DNA of 64,000 bases from Alphaproteobacteria bacterium (GTDB lineage: Bacteria > Pseudomonadota > Alphaproteobacteria > UBA2966), in assembly GCA_018650465.1 (NCBI GenBank), contig JABIFY010000106.1:1-64000 (forward strand), in the 5' to 3' direction. Position numbers and translations under genes: made by a program. The notes under the pieces were generated by a model that was not told the DNA's origin, did not search any database, and was given only the letters and a program-made list of their open reading frames with translations. The stretch's first letter is position 1. Each line of letters starts with the position of its first letter. This document shows positions 34,157 through 43,110 of this stretch, in pieces.

Positions 34157-36850
34157 TTATGCTGATGTGCTCTTCAAAGGCTGGATGCTCATAGAGGCCA
34201 TCGCAGTCAAAGCGCCTTCATAATAAGCCAGCCGACTGAGCGTATAGGCTGAGGCCGATCCCTTGGATTTGAAGGCATTTTCGTCTTCTGGTCCATCTTT
34301 AATGAATTTGTGGGCTTTCTCTATCTCCTTCATGGCATTCGATGCCAAAGTCAGAGCTTCTTTTGCCTTGTCAGTGGTTGAGAGATCAATATCGCCAACA
34401 AGACCGAGGGCAAATGCCATTTGATCCGCCGACAATTCACCGATCCGGTCGCCTTCTTCAAACTTGCCAAATAATGTGGCTTCTTTCAGGCCCAGACCAG
34501 GCAGGGCGTTGAAATTAGACGTACCGGAGGAAATCGTAATTTTATTGCCATTTAGCGCTTCGATCTGGAAGACACGCTCGTCAATGCCGTCAGTCAAGGA
34601 AGCACGCCCTTGAATACCAAGGACCGAGTTAATTTTGAACGTCAGGTAACCAAAGGTGTCGTCCTGATCAATGGTCACTTTAGACTCTGTTCCATTGACG
34701 CCGATAAAAAATGTCTGGGCATCTCGAACAGTTGTCCGGGCACCAACAGTCAGAGAGTTTTCGACCGGGATTGGACCGCCGGGAAGGCCAAGCTTGGAAA
34801 GCGTGTTCGAGCCATCCGCATCAAAGGCGATGTCATAACCCTGGTGGGTCATGCCACCGCCGAACTGGTGGGTATATTGAAGAGTGCCCGTTGAATTAAA
34901 TTTGGCCATGTGACCGTCCAGACTGCTGGACTGGGTCTCGCCCGTCAGGGTGCCGGTCGTGCTGCCGGTGACATAGACGTCATCTGTGGTGGTATCAATG
35001 GCGATGCCGAAGTTTTTGTCGGTATCTGTCGTGCCCACATAAGAGACAAAATTCACGGATGCACTGGCGCCGGTATCATCGACAGAAAGCACAAAACCAT
35101 CCGTGCCGCCACTGTGGGCATTAACAACCGAGGCCGCCAGTGTGCTGCTGGATGTGAAGCCGGAAATAAAAGGGTCGCCGTTGCTGTCCAGAGCAATGCC
35201 TGTGATGTCTCCGTCCGAGCCTACAGTGCCCAGGCTTTGGTCATAGGTCAGCGAACCGGCGCTATCATATTTACGCAGGTAGCCATCGGCGTCGGCCATA
35301 CCGGTAACAAAAATATCGCCAGAAGAATTTACGGTAATCGCTTTTGCTGTCTCATCGCCAGCGCTTGAAAACTGTTGGTTGAAGGCCAGTGTGCCATCGG
35401 TGTCCAGCTTGGCAATATAGGCGTCTGTGCCGCCGCTGTAGGTCTGGTCTGACGCCATGGCACCTTCAGTAATACCTGCAGCATATATATTGCCGCTGGT
35501 GTCAAAAGAGATATCCAGCGCCGCGTCCATGGCGTAAGGACCCAACTGACGGGTCCAGAGTTCTTCACCTTCGGAGTCGAATTTGGAAATGAAGTTGTCC
35601 GTCCCGAAATCAAGAGCCGCCGCCGAGAGGGAGCCGCCTGTCTGGCCGGCAATAACAACATTGTCGCTGGCATCAACGGCAACTGAAAAGCCACCTGCTG
35701 ATTGGTTTGAGCCCAGCATTCTTGAAAAAAGCAGAGCGCCACTGGCATCGTATTTCTGCAAGAATATATCGGAGCCGTCGACATTGATCTGGCCTTCCAT
35801 GTCGCCAGAAGTCGTACCGACAACATAAACATTGCCTTGAGAATCCGTCGCGACACCGTTGGCGCTTTCGCCATGGAACTCGCCATCATAATTACTGTCT
35901 ATATTCTGGTAAAATACCTGATTTGGGTCTGCGGCAGCCAGGTCATCGACCTTCAGCAAGAAGCCATTAGCCAGATCACCACTACCGCTTCGACCCGTGA
36001 CATACACTGAGCTTGATTCGGCGGCAGCCGCATGGGCCAGCGACACGGTCTCGCCACTGCCAATGTTGGCCTCAAGCCCATATGAGGTTTCGGATTCGCG
36101 ATGAACAGCAAAGTTGGTGGAAAACCCGGCAGTGCTCAGGTCGGAATTGATCTGGGTTGTAATGTCATCCAGGGACAGGCTGGCGGCGTCAGATAAATTG
36201 ACGGTGACATCTGTGGTAATACTGTTGAGGGTAACTGAAACCGTAAAAGCGTCAGAGGCTGTCAGTTCCGGAACGGCGCTGTCACGAGTTGTCGCAATAT
36301 GATTGCCACGGAAGGCAGTGTCATCAGAGGCCGGTGGAATTGAGATATTGGATTTCAGCACGTCAGACTTCAGTTCGGCAACCAGGTTGACGTTGCTGAA
36401 ATCGGTTTTGTTCACAAAATCCTTGATTTCTGTCAGATATCGCGAGTACTGGCGCTCAAGCAATGTCGACATGGCATTGCCTGCAGATGTTCCTGCATAT
36501 TCAGTCAGCTCTTCAAGTTTTGCGAGGCCTTTATATATGGCAAACAGGTTCTTGTAATCATCATCGACATCATCGCGGTCAAACAGGGGATCGGTTAGAT
36601 CGATGACATCCTTGCCAGAGAAGACGCGCTCCTCGATGGTGCCGGTTTTTTGCCGGGCCAACATCCACGGCGGAATAGGGGTCTTGGTATCAATATCTAG
36701 AATATCTTTCAGGGCACCAGAGGCCAGTTTGTCCGCATGCTTGGATGTACCCATGAACGCACCAGTCGTGTAAAAGCTCGACAACGAATTGAAATCGAAT
36801 GTCGGCAGTACATACTTTGGTGTTTCACTGGTGCTCGAAAGCGGCAACAT
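34157..36850 (-). CDS. Large SBBP-repeat (beta-propeller) protein, FlaEY-like
   Basis: An 897-residue protein without signal peptide or membrane helix. Residues about 1-290 are helical then beta-rich, with TVNLSDAASLSLDDITTQINSDL resembling flagellin/hook-type insertion domains. Residues about 290-640 hold at least seven repeats of the form GN/D-VYVTG-T-G-L...D-F-x-K-YD-S-G (for example DSQGNVYVVGTTSG, DTSGNIYAAGITEG, SSGDIFVTG), the SBBP beta-propeller pattern. A tail rich in helices (about 760-897) follows. This layout recalls the Caulobacter 'regulatory protein FlaEY' family linked to flagellin expression. AGGAACCAGGAAA lies just before ATG 36850. The neighbouring glycan genes would suit flagellin modification. 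FlaEY identity is only moderately certain. Confidence 0.55.
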   Translation of the reverse strand: MLPLSSTSETPKYVLPTFDFNSLSSFYTTGAFMGTSKHADKLASGALKDILDIDTKTPIPPWMLARQKTGTIEERVFSGKDVIDLTDPLFDRDDVDDDYKNLFAIYKGLAKLEELTEYAGTSAGNAMSTLLERQYSRYLTEIKDFVNKTDFSNVNLVAELKSDVLKSNISIPPASDDTAFRGNHIATTRDSAVPELTASDAFTVSVTLNSITTDVTVNLSDAASLSLDDITTQINSDLSTAGFSTNFAVHRESETSYGLEANIGSGETVSLAHAAAAESSSVYVTGRSGSGDLANGFLLKVDDLAAADPNQVFYQNIDSNYDGEFHGESANGVATDSQGNVYVVGTTSGDMEGQINVDGSDIFLQKYDASGALLFSRMLGSNQSAGGFSVAVDASDNVVIAGQTGGSLSAAALDFGTDNFISKFDSEGEELWTRQLGPYAMDAALDISFDTSGNIYAAGITEGAMASDQTYSGGTDAYIAKLDTDGTLAFNQQFSSAGDETAKAITVNSSGDIFVTGMADADGYLRKYDSAGSLTYDQSLGTVGSDGDITGIALDSNGDPFISGFTSSSTLAASVVNAHSGGTDGFVLSVDDTGASASVNFVSYVGTTDTDKNFGIAIDTTTDDVYVTGSTTGTLTGETQSSSLDGHMAKFNSTGTLQYTHQFGGGMTHQGYDIAFDADGSNTLSKLGLPGGPIPVENSLTVGARTTVRDAQTFFIGVNGTESKVTIDQDDTFGYLTFKINSVLGIQGRASLTDGIDERVFQIEALNGNKITISSGTSNFNALPGLGLKEATLFGKFEEGDRIGELSADQMAFALGLVGDIDLSTTDKAKEALTLASNAMKEIEKAHKFIKDGPEDENAFKSKGSASAYTLSRLAYYEGALTAMASMSIQPLKSTSA

Positions 36851-37286
36851 TTTCCTGGTTCCTGATCACTTGACCCTCCAACCCGGCAATTTCTGCCGGT
36901 GCGGAGCGCAAAATGCCTTTAAATTGTCCATTAAGGGCATTGGTTACGGGGATATCTGCAATAACCGTGCTAGTTCTGGCTAATTGACAGCATTTATTGA
37001 AATTTATATGCCAGGCCTGTTGCCGGATTTACCTGATCTTAAACAGCTGGCGCTAAAGTGCCCTGGATCAGGTAGTGTCGGAAAAGTTTTTCGCTAATTG
37101 TAGTGATTTCCGATAGTGAGTAACTTATTTGGTATCAATCTTGCGTTGCTTGTTTGTGATTTAACCAACATGGCTAACGGATCGTGAAATTCAGCTGTGA
37201 TCAATTTGATGCTATTTGTGATATTTCTCGCAATTTGATGCGGACAAAAGAGGATGTCAGGCACTGCGCCTGACAGAACCAGAATA
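36851..37286. other. Divergent intergenic region between the FlaEY-like gene and the sugar operon
   Basis: A 436-bp AT-rich region without a supportable gene. It contains a small perfect hairpin CCGGCA-ATTTC-TGCCGG (36883-36899) and a loose palindrome CTGATC...GATCAG around 37033-37066. The promoters of both flanking transcripts must lie here, but no convincing -35/-10 or sigma-54 site was found by eye. Confidence 0.6.
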
Positions 37287-38867
37287 ATGACATTGAGACC
37301 TGTACCCAACGTTACGCCGCTGCCGTCGCTTGTGCGTTCGCAAGCCCGCGACAAGATAAAGACCATTGACGAGCTGGCCGACATTGCGGCAAAAGCTCGC
37401 GCTGCCGGGCGCTCGGTCGTACTGGCACACGGCGTTTTTGACCTTGTTCATTTGGGTCATGTTCGGCATCTGGAAGCCGCCGCTCGCGAGGGCGATATTC
37501 TGATTGTGACCTGCACAGCGGACGAACATGTCAATAAAGGACCAGACCGGCCGGTATTTCATGACCAGATCAGGGCTGAAATGTTGGCGGCTATGGAATG
37601 TATTGACTGGGCCGGGATCAGTTTCTTCCCGACAGCAGAACAAGTCATCGAAATCATCAAGCCTGACGCCTATGTCAAAGGTCAGGATTATGCGGATTCA
37701 GACGAAGATGTGACCGGCGGCATTGATCTGGAGCGTCAGACCGTTGAGGCCCACGGCGGCAAGGTTGTCTTTACCGAAGACATCACTTTTTCATCGTCTT
37801 CTTTAATAAATGAACATTTTGCCCGTTTCGATCCGGAAGTTCAGTCTTACCTGGATGAAAAGCGTAACGAGAATTTGCTCGACCTGGCCCTGGCGGCTGT
37901 CGACAAAATAGCTGACCTCAAGGTTTTGGTCGTTGGTGATGCAATCATTGATGAATACCAATATACCGTGCCCATGGGGAAATCGGCCAAGGAAAACATT
38001 ATTGCCAGCCGGTTCGATGGTCGTGAAGTATTTGCCGGTGGCGTTGTTGCCGCTGCCAATCACCTTTCAAGCTTTTGCAAACAAGTAGAAGTTTTGACCT
38101 GTCTGGGACGGCGGGACAGTTATGAAAGCCTGATCCGCGAAAGTTTGAACGAGAATGTCAGCGCCAGCTTTGTTTACCGGCGCGGCGTGCCAACAACCCG
38201 CAAATGCCGGTTCGTTGACCCCGGCCACATGCGCAAACTGTTCGAAGTGTATCACTTTGATGATACCCCGCTGTCTGGCCATTCAGAAAGCGAGTTTTGT
38301 AAACTGATTGAAGAGCAAGCACCAAAGTATGACGTGGTTATCGTCACCGATTTTGGCCACGGTCTGATGACCCGCAAGGCAATTGATAAAGTGACCAGCA
38401 AGGCGAAGTTCCTTGCGGTGAATGCCCAGTCGAACAGTGCCAACCATGGCTTTAATTTGATTACCAAATATAAAGAAGCTGATTATATTTCGATTGATGC
38501 ACCGGAAGCGCGTCTTGCAACGGGCGATCAGTTTTCTGATTTGGGTGTTTTGATAGAAGATGATCTCAGACGTCATATTGATTGCCGAAATTTTGCGGTG
38601 ACACATGGCGAAAATGGCTCGGTTGTCTACGAACCCGGCAAGGGCGTCAGCCGCGTACCCGCCTTTACCCGACAAGTCGTTGATACTGTGGGTGCAGGGG
38701 ATGCATTTTTGGCCATTACCGCGCCTATCATTGCCAGTGGCGTTCCCATGGAAATAGCTGGCTTTATTGGTAATGCCGTTGGCGCTCTGAAGGTCGGAAT
38801 TGTTGGTCACCGTCAATCTGTCGGTAAAGTTCCCCTGGTCAAGTTCCTCACCGCTTTATTGAAATAG
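37287..38867 (+). CDS. Sugar-1-phosphate nucleotidyltransferase fused to PfkB kinase (HldE-like, reversed domain order)
   Basis: A 526-residue two-domain enzyme. The N-terminal half (about residues 15-165) is a HxGH-type nucleotidyltransferase with LAHGVFDLVHLGHVRHLEAA and a later VKGQDYADSDEDVTGG. The C-terminal half (about 205-520) is a PfkB/ribokinase-fold kinase beginning VLVVGDAIIDEYQY and ending with the catalytic VDTVGAGDAF signature. Classical HldE has the kinase first and the cytidylyl/adenylyltransferase second, so this is the opposite arrangement. It probably phosphorylates and NDP-activates a heptose or related sugar. ATG 37287 and 37254 are both possible and neither RBS is decisive. 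It is the first gene of a nine-gene operon. Confidence 0.8.
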   Translation: MTLRPVPNVTPLPSLVRSQARDKIKTIDELADIAAKARAAGRSVVLAHGVFDLVHLGHVRHLEAAAREGDILIVTCTADEHVNKGPDRPVFHDQIRAEMLAAMECIDWAGISFFPTAEQVIEIIKPDAYVKGQDYADSDEDVTGGIDLERQTVEAHGGKVVFTEDITFSSSSLINEHFARFDPEVQSYLDEKRNENLLDLALAAVDKIADLKVLVVGDAIIDEYQYTVPMGKSAKENIIASRFDGREVFAGGVVAAANHLSSFCKQVEVLTCLGRRDSYESLIRESLNENVSASFVYRRGVPTTRKCRFVDPGHMRKLFEVYHFDDTPLSGHSESEFCKLIEEQAPKYDVVIVTDFGHGLMTRKAIDKVTSKAKFLAVNAQSNSANHGFNLITKYKEADYISIDAPEARLATGDQFSDLGVLIEDDLRRHIDCRNFAVTHGENGSVVYEPGKGVSRVPAFTRQVVDTVGAGDAFLAITAPIIASGVPMEIAGFIGNAVGALKVGIVGHRQSVGKVPLVKFLTALLK

Positions 38868-38875
38868 AGGACAAT

Positions 38876-39484
38876 ATGAAACGTAGTGCCACTGAATATT
38901 TTGCTGAAGCGGCCCGTATGTTGATGTCGGTGGAGATCACCGACGGTGAGGGCTCAACGGTTGATATCGAGGACTTTGTCGATAGGACAATTGCCAAATG
39001 CCGCGACGCACATATTGCCGGGAACAAGGTTATGTTTGTCGGTAACGGCGCCAGCGCATCGCATGCCAGCCACATGGCCGCCGATTTTTCCAAAAACGGT
39101 CGCATCCGATCCGTTGCCTTCAATGATGCTGCCGCGCTGACCTGTTATGCCAATGACTATTCCTACGAAGAAGTCTTTTCAAAACAGATTGAAATGCAGG
39201 GACAGGCAGGCGACGTACTGATTGCGATTTCCAGTTCGGGCGAATCAGAGAATATTATTCTGGCTGCCAGAGCGGCCCGCAAAATTGGCGCTGGCGTGAT
39301 TACCCTGAGTGGGTTCGAGACGGGCAACCGTTTGCGCCAGTTGGGTGACCTGAATGCCTGGGTACCATCGCCGGACTACGGCTTTGTTGAAATTGCCCAT
39401 CTGGGTGTTATCCATGCCGTTGTTGATCTGGCCGCCGATCACGCAGCGAAAAGAGAAGTAATTGAAAAAAGGTTCAGAGCATGA
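38876..39484 (+). CDS. SIS-domain sugar isomerase, GmhA-like
   Basis: A 202-residue SIS-domain protein like sedoheptulose-7-phosphate isomerase. The sugar-phosphate site is VGNGASASHASHMAADFSKN (about 55-74), the second SIS motif is AISSSGESENII (about 118-129), and the C-terminal helix FVEIAHLGVIHAVVDL matches the GmhA helix carrying the catalytic histidine. AGAGG precedes ATG 38876, 8 bp after the kinase gene. Its stop overlaps the next gene (ATGA). The general-base Glu usually found in GmhA (xxEEL) is replaced by Asp (AADF), so substrate may differ from sedoheptulose-7-phosphate. Confidence 0.82.
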   Translation: MKRSATEYFAEAARMLMSVEITDGEGSTVDIEDFVDRTIAKCRDAHIAGNKVMFVGNGASASHASHMAADFSKNGRIRSVAFNDAAALTCYANDYSYEEVFSKQIEMQGQAGDVLIAISSSGESENIILAARAARKIGAGVITLSGFETGNRLRQLGDLNAWVPSPDYGFVEIAHLGVIHAVVDLAADHAAKREVIEKRFRA

Positions 39485-40494
39485 GTGAGACCACAAAAAC
39501 CTGGAACGTATTGGTCACCGGCGGGGCCGGTTACGTGGGCAGTAATCTTGTTCCCAAACTTCTGGATGCCGGACATGGTGTCACCGTTCTTGACCTGTTT
39601 TTGTACGGCGATGGTGAAGATGTTTATGGTGACTACACCAGCCATTCAGCTTTGCGTCAGGTCAAAGGCGATTTGCGCGACATCGAAACCGTTCGCGATG
39701 CCCTGACCGGTTGTGATGCGGTCATTCATCTGGCCTGCATTTCCAATGACCCGAGCTATGATCTTGATCCGGAACTGGGAAAATCCATCAATTTTGATGC
39801 CTTCAGACCCCTTGTTCAGGCTGCCAAAGCCGAAGGTGTAAAGCGTTTTATCTACGCCTCATCTTCCAGCGTCTATGGCATCAAGGATGAAGCGGAAGTG
39901 ACGGAAGAATTATCGTTGGAACCGCTGACAGATTATTCCAAATTCAAGGCCATGTGCGAAGAAGTGCTGGAGGAAGAGCGCGAACCGGGTTTTGTGACGC
40001 TCACGATACGGCCTTCAACGGTTTGCGGCTACGCCCGCCGCTTGCGCCTTGATTTAACGGTCAACATACTGACGGCCCATGCGGTTGAAAATGGCAAGAT
40101 TACCGTTTTCGGTGGCACTCAAAAACGCCCGAATCTTCATATCGATGACATGACAGATTTGTACCTTGCCTGTCTGCAATATGATGATATGAAGATTGAC
40201 GGCAAGATCTATAACGCCGGATACGAAAACCATACTGTTGGCGATATCGCAGAAATGGTGCGCGATGTTGTGGGCAAGGATGTTGAAATTGTCACAACGC
40301 CTTCTGATGACTTGCGCTCCTATCACGTTTCTTCCGAGAAGATGAAGAATGAACTTGGTTTTGTGCCGACCCACACTATTGCCGATGCGGTTCAGGATTT
40401 AATGGCCGCCTTCAAAGCGGGCAAGATTTCCGATCCCATGAGCAATGAAAACTACTACAACATCAAAACCATGCAGGATCTGGGCATGAAATAG
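39481..40494 (+). CDS. NAD-dependent sugar epimerase/dehydratase (extended SDR)
   Basis: A 337-residue extended SDR acting on NDP-sugars. The Rossmann motif is VTGGAGYVGSNLV (about 12-24), the catalytic residues lie in YASSSSVYG (about 123-131) and YSKFKAM (Tyr and Lys of YxxxK, about 150), and the downstream RPSTVCGYA stretch is typical. It is translationally coupled to the SIS isomerase. In this operon it would remodel the NDP-sugar made by the nucleotidyltransferase, by epimerisation or dehydration. The TSK/TDK sequence type does not identify the substrate. Confidence 0.88.
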   Translation: MSETTKTWNVLVTGGAGYVGSNLVPKLLDAGHGVTVLDLFLYGDGEDVYGDYTSHSALRQVKGDLRDIETVRDALTGCDAVIHLACISNDPSYDLDPELGKSINFDAFRPLVQAAKAEGVKRFIYASSSSVYGIKDEAEVTEELSLEPLTDYSKFKAMCEEVLEEEREPGFVTLTIRPSTVCGYARRLRLDLTVNILTAHAVENGKITVFGGTQKRPNLHIDDMTDLYLACLQYDDMKIDGKIYNAGYENHTVGDIAEMVRDVVGKDVEIVTTPSDDLRSYHVSSEKMKNELGFVPTHTIADAVQDLMAAFKAGKISDPMSNENYYNIKTMQDLGMK

Positions 40495-40609
40495 GCTTGT
40501 TTCAGACTTTTGTCGCTGAAAAGTCCCCTTTATTGAAGCGCCGAAAGGTTTTGTTTACCAAGCTGGCGTTACGCTTGAGACCCTTTTAATCGCGCTTGCG
40601 AGGTTTGCC

Positions 40610-41230
40610 GTGCGTGTCGGTCTCGACTTTGATAACACCCTTGCGGAATACGACCATTTGTTCGCCAACCTGGCGGTCGAAACAGGTCTGTTCGCCAAGT
40701 CCCCGGGCGGCAAACGCGACGTCAGGGATCAACTCCGTTTGCGACCAAATGGTGAATATTTGTGGCGACGGCTGCAGGCCATGGCTTATGGCCCATGTCT
40801 CGACGAAGCCCAACTTTTTGCCGGCGCAGCTGAGTTTCTCACAGCTTGCCGTGACGCCAAAATAGAAGTTGTTATCGTCAGTCACAAAACCAGATTTCCG
40901 GCTTGCAAAGAGTTTAAAACGGATATGCGCCAAGCCGCTTTGGACTGGATGAAACGCAGGGACTTTTTTATCGTCGACGGATTTGCTTTAAAATCTGAAA
41001 ATATTCACTTCGCCGATAGCCGGTCAGAAAAAGTCCAAATGATATCCGAATTGAAATGCAACTTCTTTGTTGATGATCTTGAAGAGGTTTTTATTGAGCC
41101 TGGATTTCCGGTATCCACCGGGAAGGTTTTGTTTGCGCCGGACCAAACCAGGTCGAGCTTGCCCGTTAAACATTGTCGCCACTGGAAAGAAATTGCTGAT
41201 GTCATCATTGGCCAGCCAGCCTACGCTTGA
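40610..41230 (+). CDS. HAD-superfamily hydrolase (probable sugar phosphatase)
   Basis: A 206-residue HAD protein. Motif I is GLDFDNTLAEYD at residues 4-15 (nucleophile Asp). Motif II is VVIVSHKTRF near 88. Motif III is the Lys before CNFFVDDLEEVFIE near 150 with acidic DD. It starts at GTG 40610 with GAGG upstream. The 3' end overlaps the next gene by 32 bp. In bacterial heptose pathways a HAD phosphatase (GmhB) removes the 7-phosphate between kinase and nucleotidyltransferase steps. This protein could fill that slot, but it is not an obvious GmhB orthologue. A regulatory or repair phosphatase is an alternative. Confidence 0.75.
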   Translation: MRVGLDFDNTLAEYDHLFANLAVETGLFAKSPGGKRDVRDQLRLRPNGEYLWRRLQAMAYGPCLDEAQLFAGAAEFLTACRDAKIEVVIVSHKTRFPACKEFKTDMRQAALDWMKRRDFFIVDGFALKSENIHFADSRSEKVQMISELKCNFFVDDLEEVFIEPGFPVSTGKVLFAPDQTRSSLPVKHCRHWKEIADVIIGQPAYA

Positions 41231-42266
41231 TAGCGACGCCTTGCGGCACACTGCCAGTGAACTTCTGGGCCTGCCCGTTGTGAAGCTTGAGGCGACGCAT
41301 GGTGGTGGCAACAACAGACTGTTCCGGGCGGATGTCGCCAACGGTGGATCCTATGCCTTCAAGGTCTATGGAAGCCGGGAAGACGATCCGCGTGATCGCA
41401 TGGGGGCCGAAGTCGGGGGCCTTGAATTTCTTGAACGTTATAATGTTTCTGCCGTTCCCCGTGTCATCGCCCATGATCGCGAAACCGGTTGCGCCTTATA
41501 CGAATGGATTGAAGGCGCGCCCGTTAACCCACCAAGTGTCATAGATGTTGATGCCGCCTTGCGGTTTGTTGCCGAACTTCAAGCCCTGGGAGGTGTAGAC
41601 GGAACCGAACGTTTGCCTCTCGCATCTGCTGCAACGCTTTCCGCAGATGCCGTCGTCAAACAGATAGAGTCCCGCCGGGCCCGGTTCGATGTCTTGCGCG
41701 CCACTGATGACGGTATGGCAGATCTGTTTTCTTTTCTTGATGACGATTTTGCGGCCATAAGATCGTCAACGGTCACTGCGGCACACTCAGCCTTTGCCCG
41801 GGCCAACCTTGATTTCAATTCTGAGCTCAGACAAAGCCAGTGGGTTCTCAGTCCATCAGATTTTGGTTTTCATAATACTCTGCGCCGAAAATCAGGACGC
41901 CTTGCTTTTATTGATTTTGAATATTTCGGCTGGGATGATCCGGCCAAACTGGTTTCTGACTTCTTGCTGCATCCGGGCATGACTCTGTCCCGGCCGTTCC
42001 GCCAGCGCTTTTACAAAGGAGCCATGGCTGTGTACGGCGATGCAGATGCTGCCTTCAAGGCCCGCCTCAATGCTTTATATCCGCTGTATGGCCTGTGTTG
42101 GTGCCTGATTATTCTGAATGAATTCCTGCCTGATTTTTGGGCCCGCCGCGTCGCTGCTGCCGGGACACTGGATGCCAGTGTTGTCCGCAGTCGCCAATTG
42201 CAGAAAGCACGCCGCATGTTGGCCCACGTAGAAGAAAGTATCGAAAATGGCCCCCGCTTTGACTGA
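41199..42266 (+). CDS. Aminoglycoside phosphotransferase-like small-molecule kinase
   Basis: A 355-residue protein of the APH/choline-kinase superfamily. The N-lobe contains THGGGNNRLFRADVANGGSYAFKVYG (nucleotide-binding strand and Lys). The hinge is ALYEWIEGAP, the catalytic loop VLSPSDFGFHNTL (the usual HxD is SxSD) and the metal motif AFIDFEYFGWDDPAK. ATG 41199 lies inside the HAD gene with GGAAAG upstream. The ORF-track start at 41067 is too long. The 3' end overlaps the transketolase gene by 20 bp. It probably phosphorylates a sugar or sugar-linked amine. A kinase beside a HAD phosphatase suggests paired phospho-intermediates. Confidence 0.75.
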   Translation: MSSLASQPTLDSDALRHTASELLGLPVVKLEATHGGGNNRLFRADVANGGSYAFKVYGSREDDPRDRMGAEVGGLEFLERYNVSAVPRVIAHDRETGCALYEWIEGAPVNPPSVIDVDAALRFVAELQALGGVDGTERLPLASAATLSADAVVKQIESRRARFDVLRATDDGMADLFSFLDDDFAAIRSSTVTAAHSAFARANLDFNSELRQSQWVLSPSDFGFHNTLRRKSGRLAFIDFEYFGWDDPAKLVSDFLLHPGMTLSRPFRQRFYKGAMAVYGDADAAFKARLNALYPLYGLCWCLIILNEFLPDFWARRVAAAGTLDASVVRSRQLQKARRMLAHVEESIENGPRFD

Positions 42267-43110
42267 AACGCCTTTGGATCAAACACCCGTGTACCAAACA
42301 CCGGCTCTTGATCAACGCTCAAAGGATTTACGCCACGATTGTGTTGCTGCCATGGAGGGCGGCGGTCGCGGCCATCTGCCATCGGCTTTGTCCCTGATGG
42401 AAATCCTGCGCGTGCTTTATGACGATGTTCTGAGCTTTCGCAGCGACCAACCTGACTGGCTTGAGCGCGACCGTTGCATATTATCCAAAGGCCACGGCTG
42501 CCTGGGGTTGTACGCTGTGCTGGCTGACAAGGGATATTTTCCCAAGGCGGAGTTGCTCACCTATTGCAAACGCGATTCGATCCTTGGTGGCCATCCTGAA
42601 CGGGACAAAGTGCCCGGCGTAGAGGCCTCAACTGGTGCTCTGGGTCATGGGCTTGGTATTGGTGTTGGCATGGCCCTGGCCGCACGTATTCAAAAGCGCG
42701 ATAGTCGGGTGTTTGTTGTTACCGGTGACGGCGAAATCAACGAAGGCAGTGTCTGGGAAAGTGCAATGTGTGCGGGCAAGCATGGCCTGGACAACCTGAC
42801 AGTGCTGGTCGATTACAATAAATTGCAGTCCTATGGTTCCACATACGATGTGCAGGACCTGGAACCATTGGCCGACAAATGGCAAGCTTTTGGCTTTGCG
42901 GTCGACAGTGTCGATGGTCACGATGTCGCCGACTTACAGCAATCCCTGAAGCGTCTACCCTATACGGCCGGCAAGCCAAGCGTTGTTATTTGCCACACGG
43001 TCAAGGGGAAAGGCATCGCCCACATCGAACACCAGGCGGGTTGGCACCACAAATCAAAAATCTCGGCGGAAGAAATTGACGCCCTCTATAAAGCAGTGGA
43101 GGCCGCCTGA
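42247..43110 (+). CDS. Transketolase-like ThDP enzyme, N-terminal (pyrophosphate) subunit
   Basis: A 287-residue protein equal to the N-terminal third of transketolase. The ThDP/Mg motif is VVTGDGEINEGSVWESAMCAGKHGLDNLTVLVDYNK (from about residue 158). LSKGHGCLGLYAVLADKGYF near 77-96 and GVEASTGALGHGLGIGVGMA near 122-141 are typical transketolase segments. It overlaps the kinase gene and its stop/start overlaps the C-subunit gene by one base. Split transketolases are frequent in archaea and in secondary pathways. Here it would make a ketose phosphate such as sedoheptulose-7-phosphate, or transfer a C2 unit to an NDP-ketosugar. Both are inference. Confidence 0.88.
   Translation: MAPALTETPLDQTPVYQTPALDQRSKDLRHDCVAAMEGGGRGHLPSALSLMEILRVLYDDVLSFRSDQPDWLERDRCILSKGHGCLGLYAVLADKGYFPKAELLTYCKRDSILGGHPERDKVPGVEASTGALGHGLGIGVGMALAARIQKRDSRVFVVTGDGEINEGSVWESAMCAGKHGLDNLTVLVDYNKLQSYGSTYDVQDLEPLADKWQAFGFAVDSVDGHDVADLQQSLKRLPYTAGKPSVVICHTVKGKGIAHIEHQAGWHHKSKISAEEIDALYKAVEAA

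Noticed and set aside
37030-37070. TGGCGCTAAAGTGCC considered as a sigma-54 promoter
   Set aside because: The GG-to-GC spacing is one base short of the required ten and the flanks do not match.
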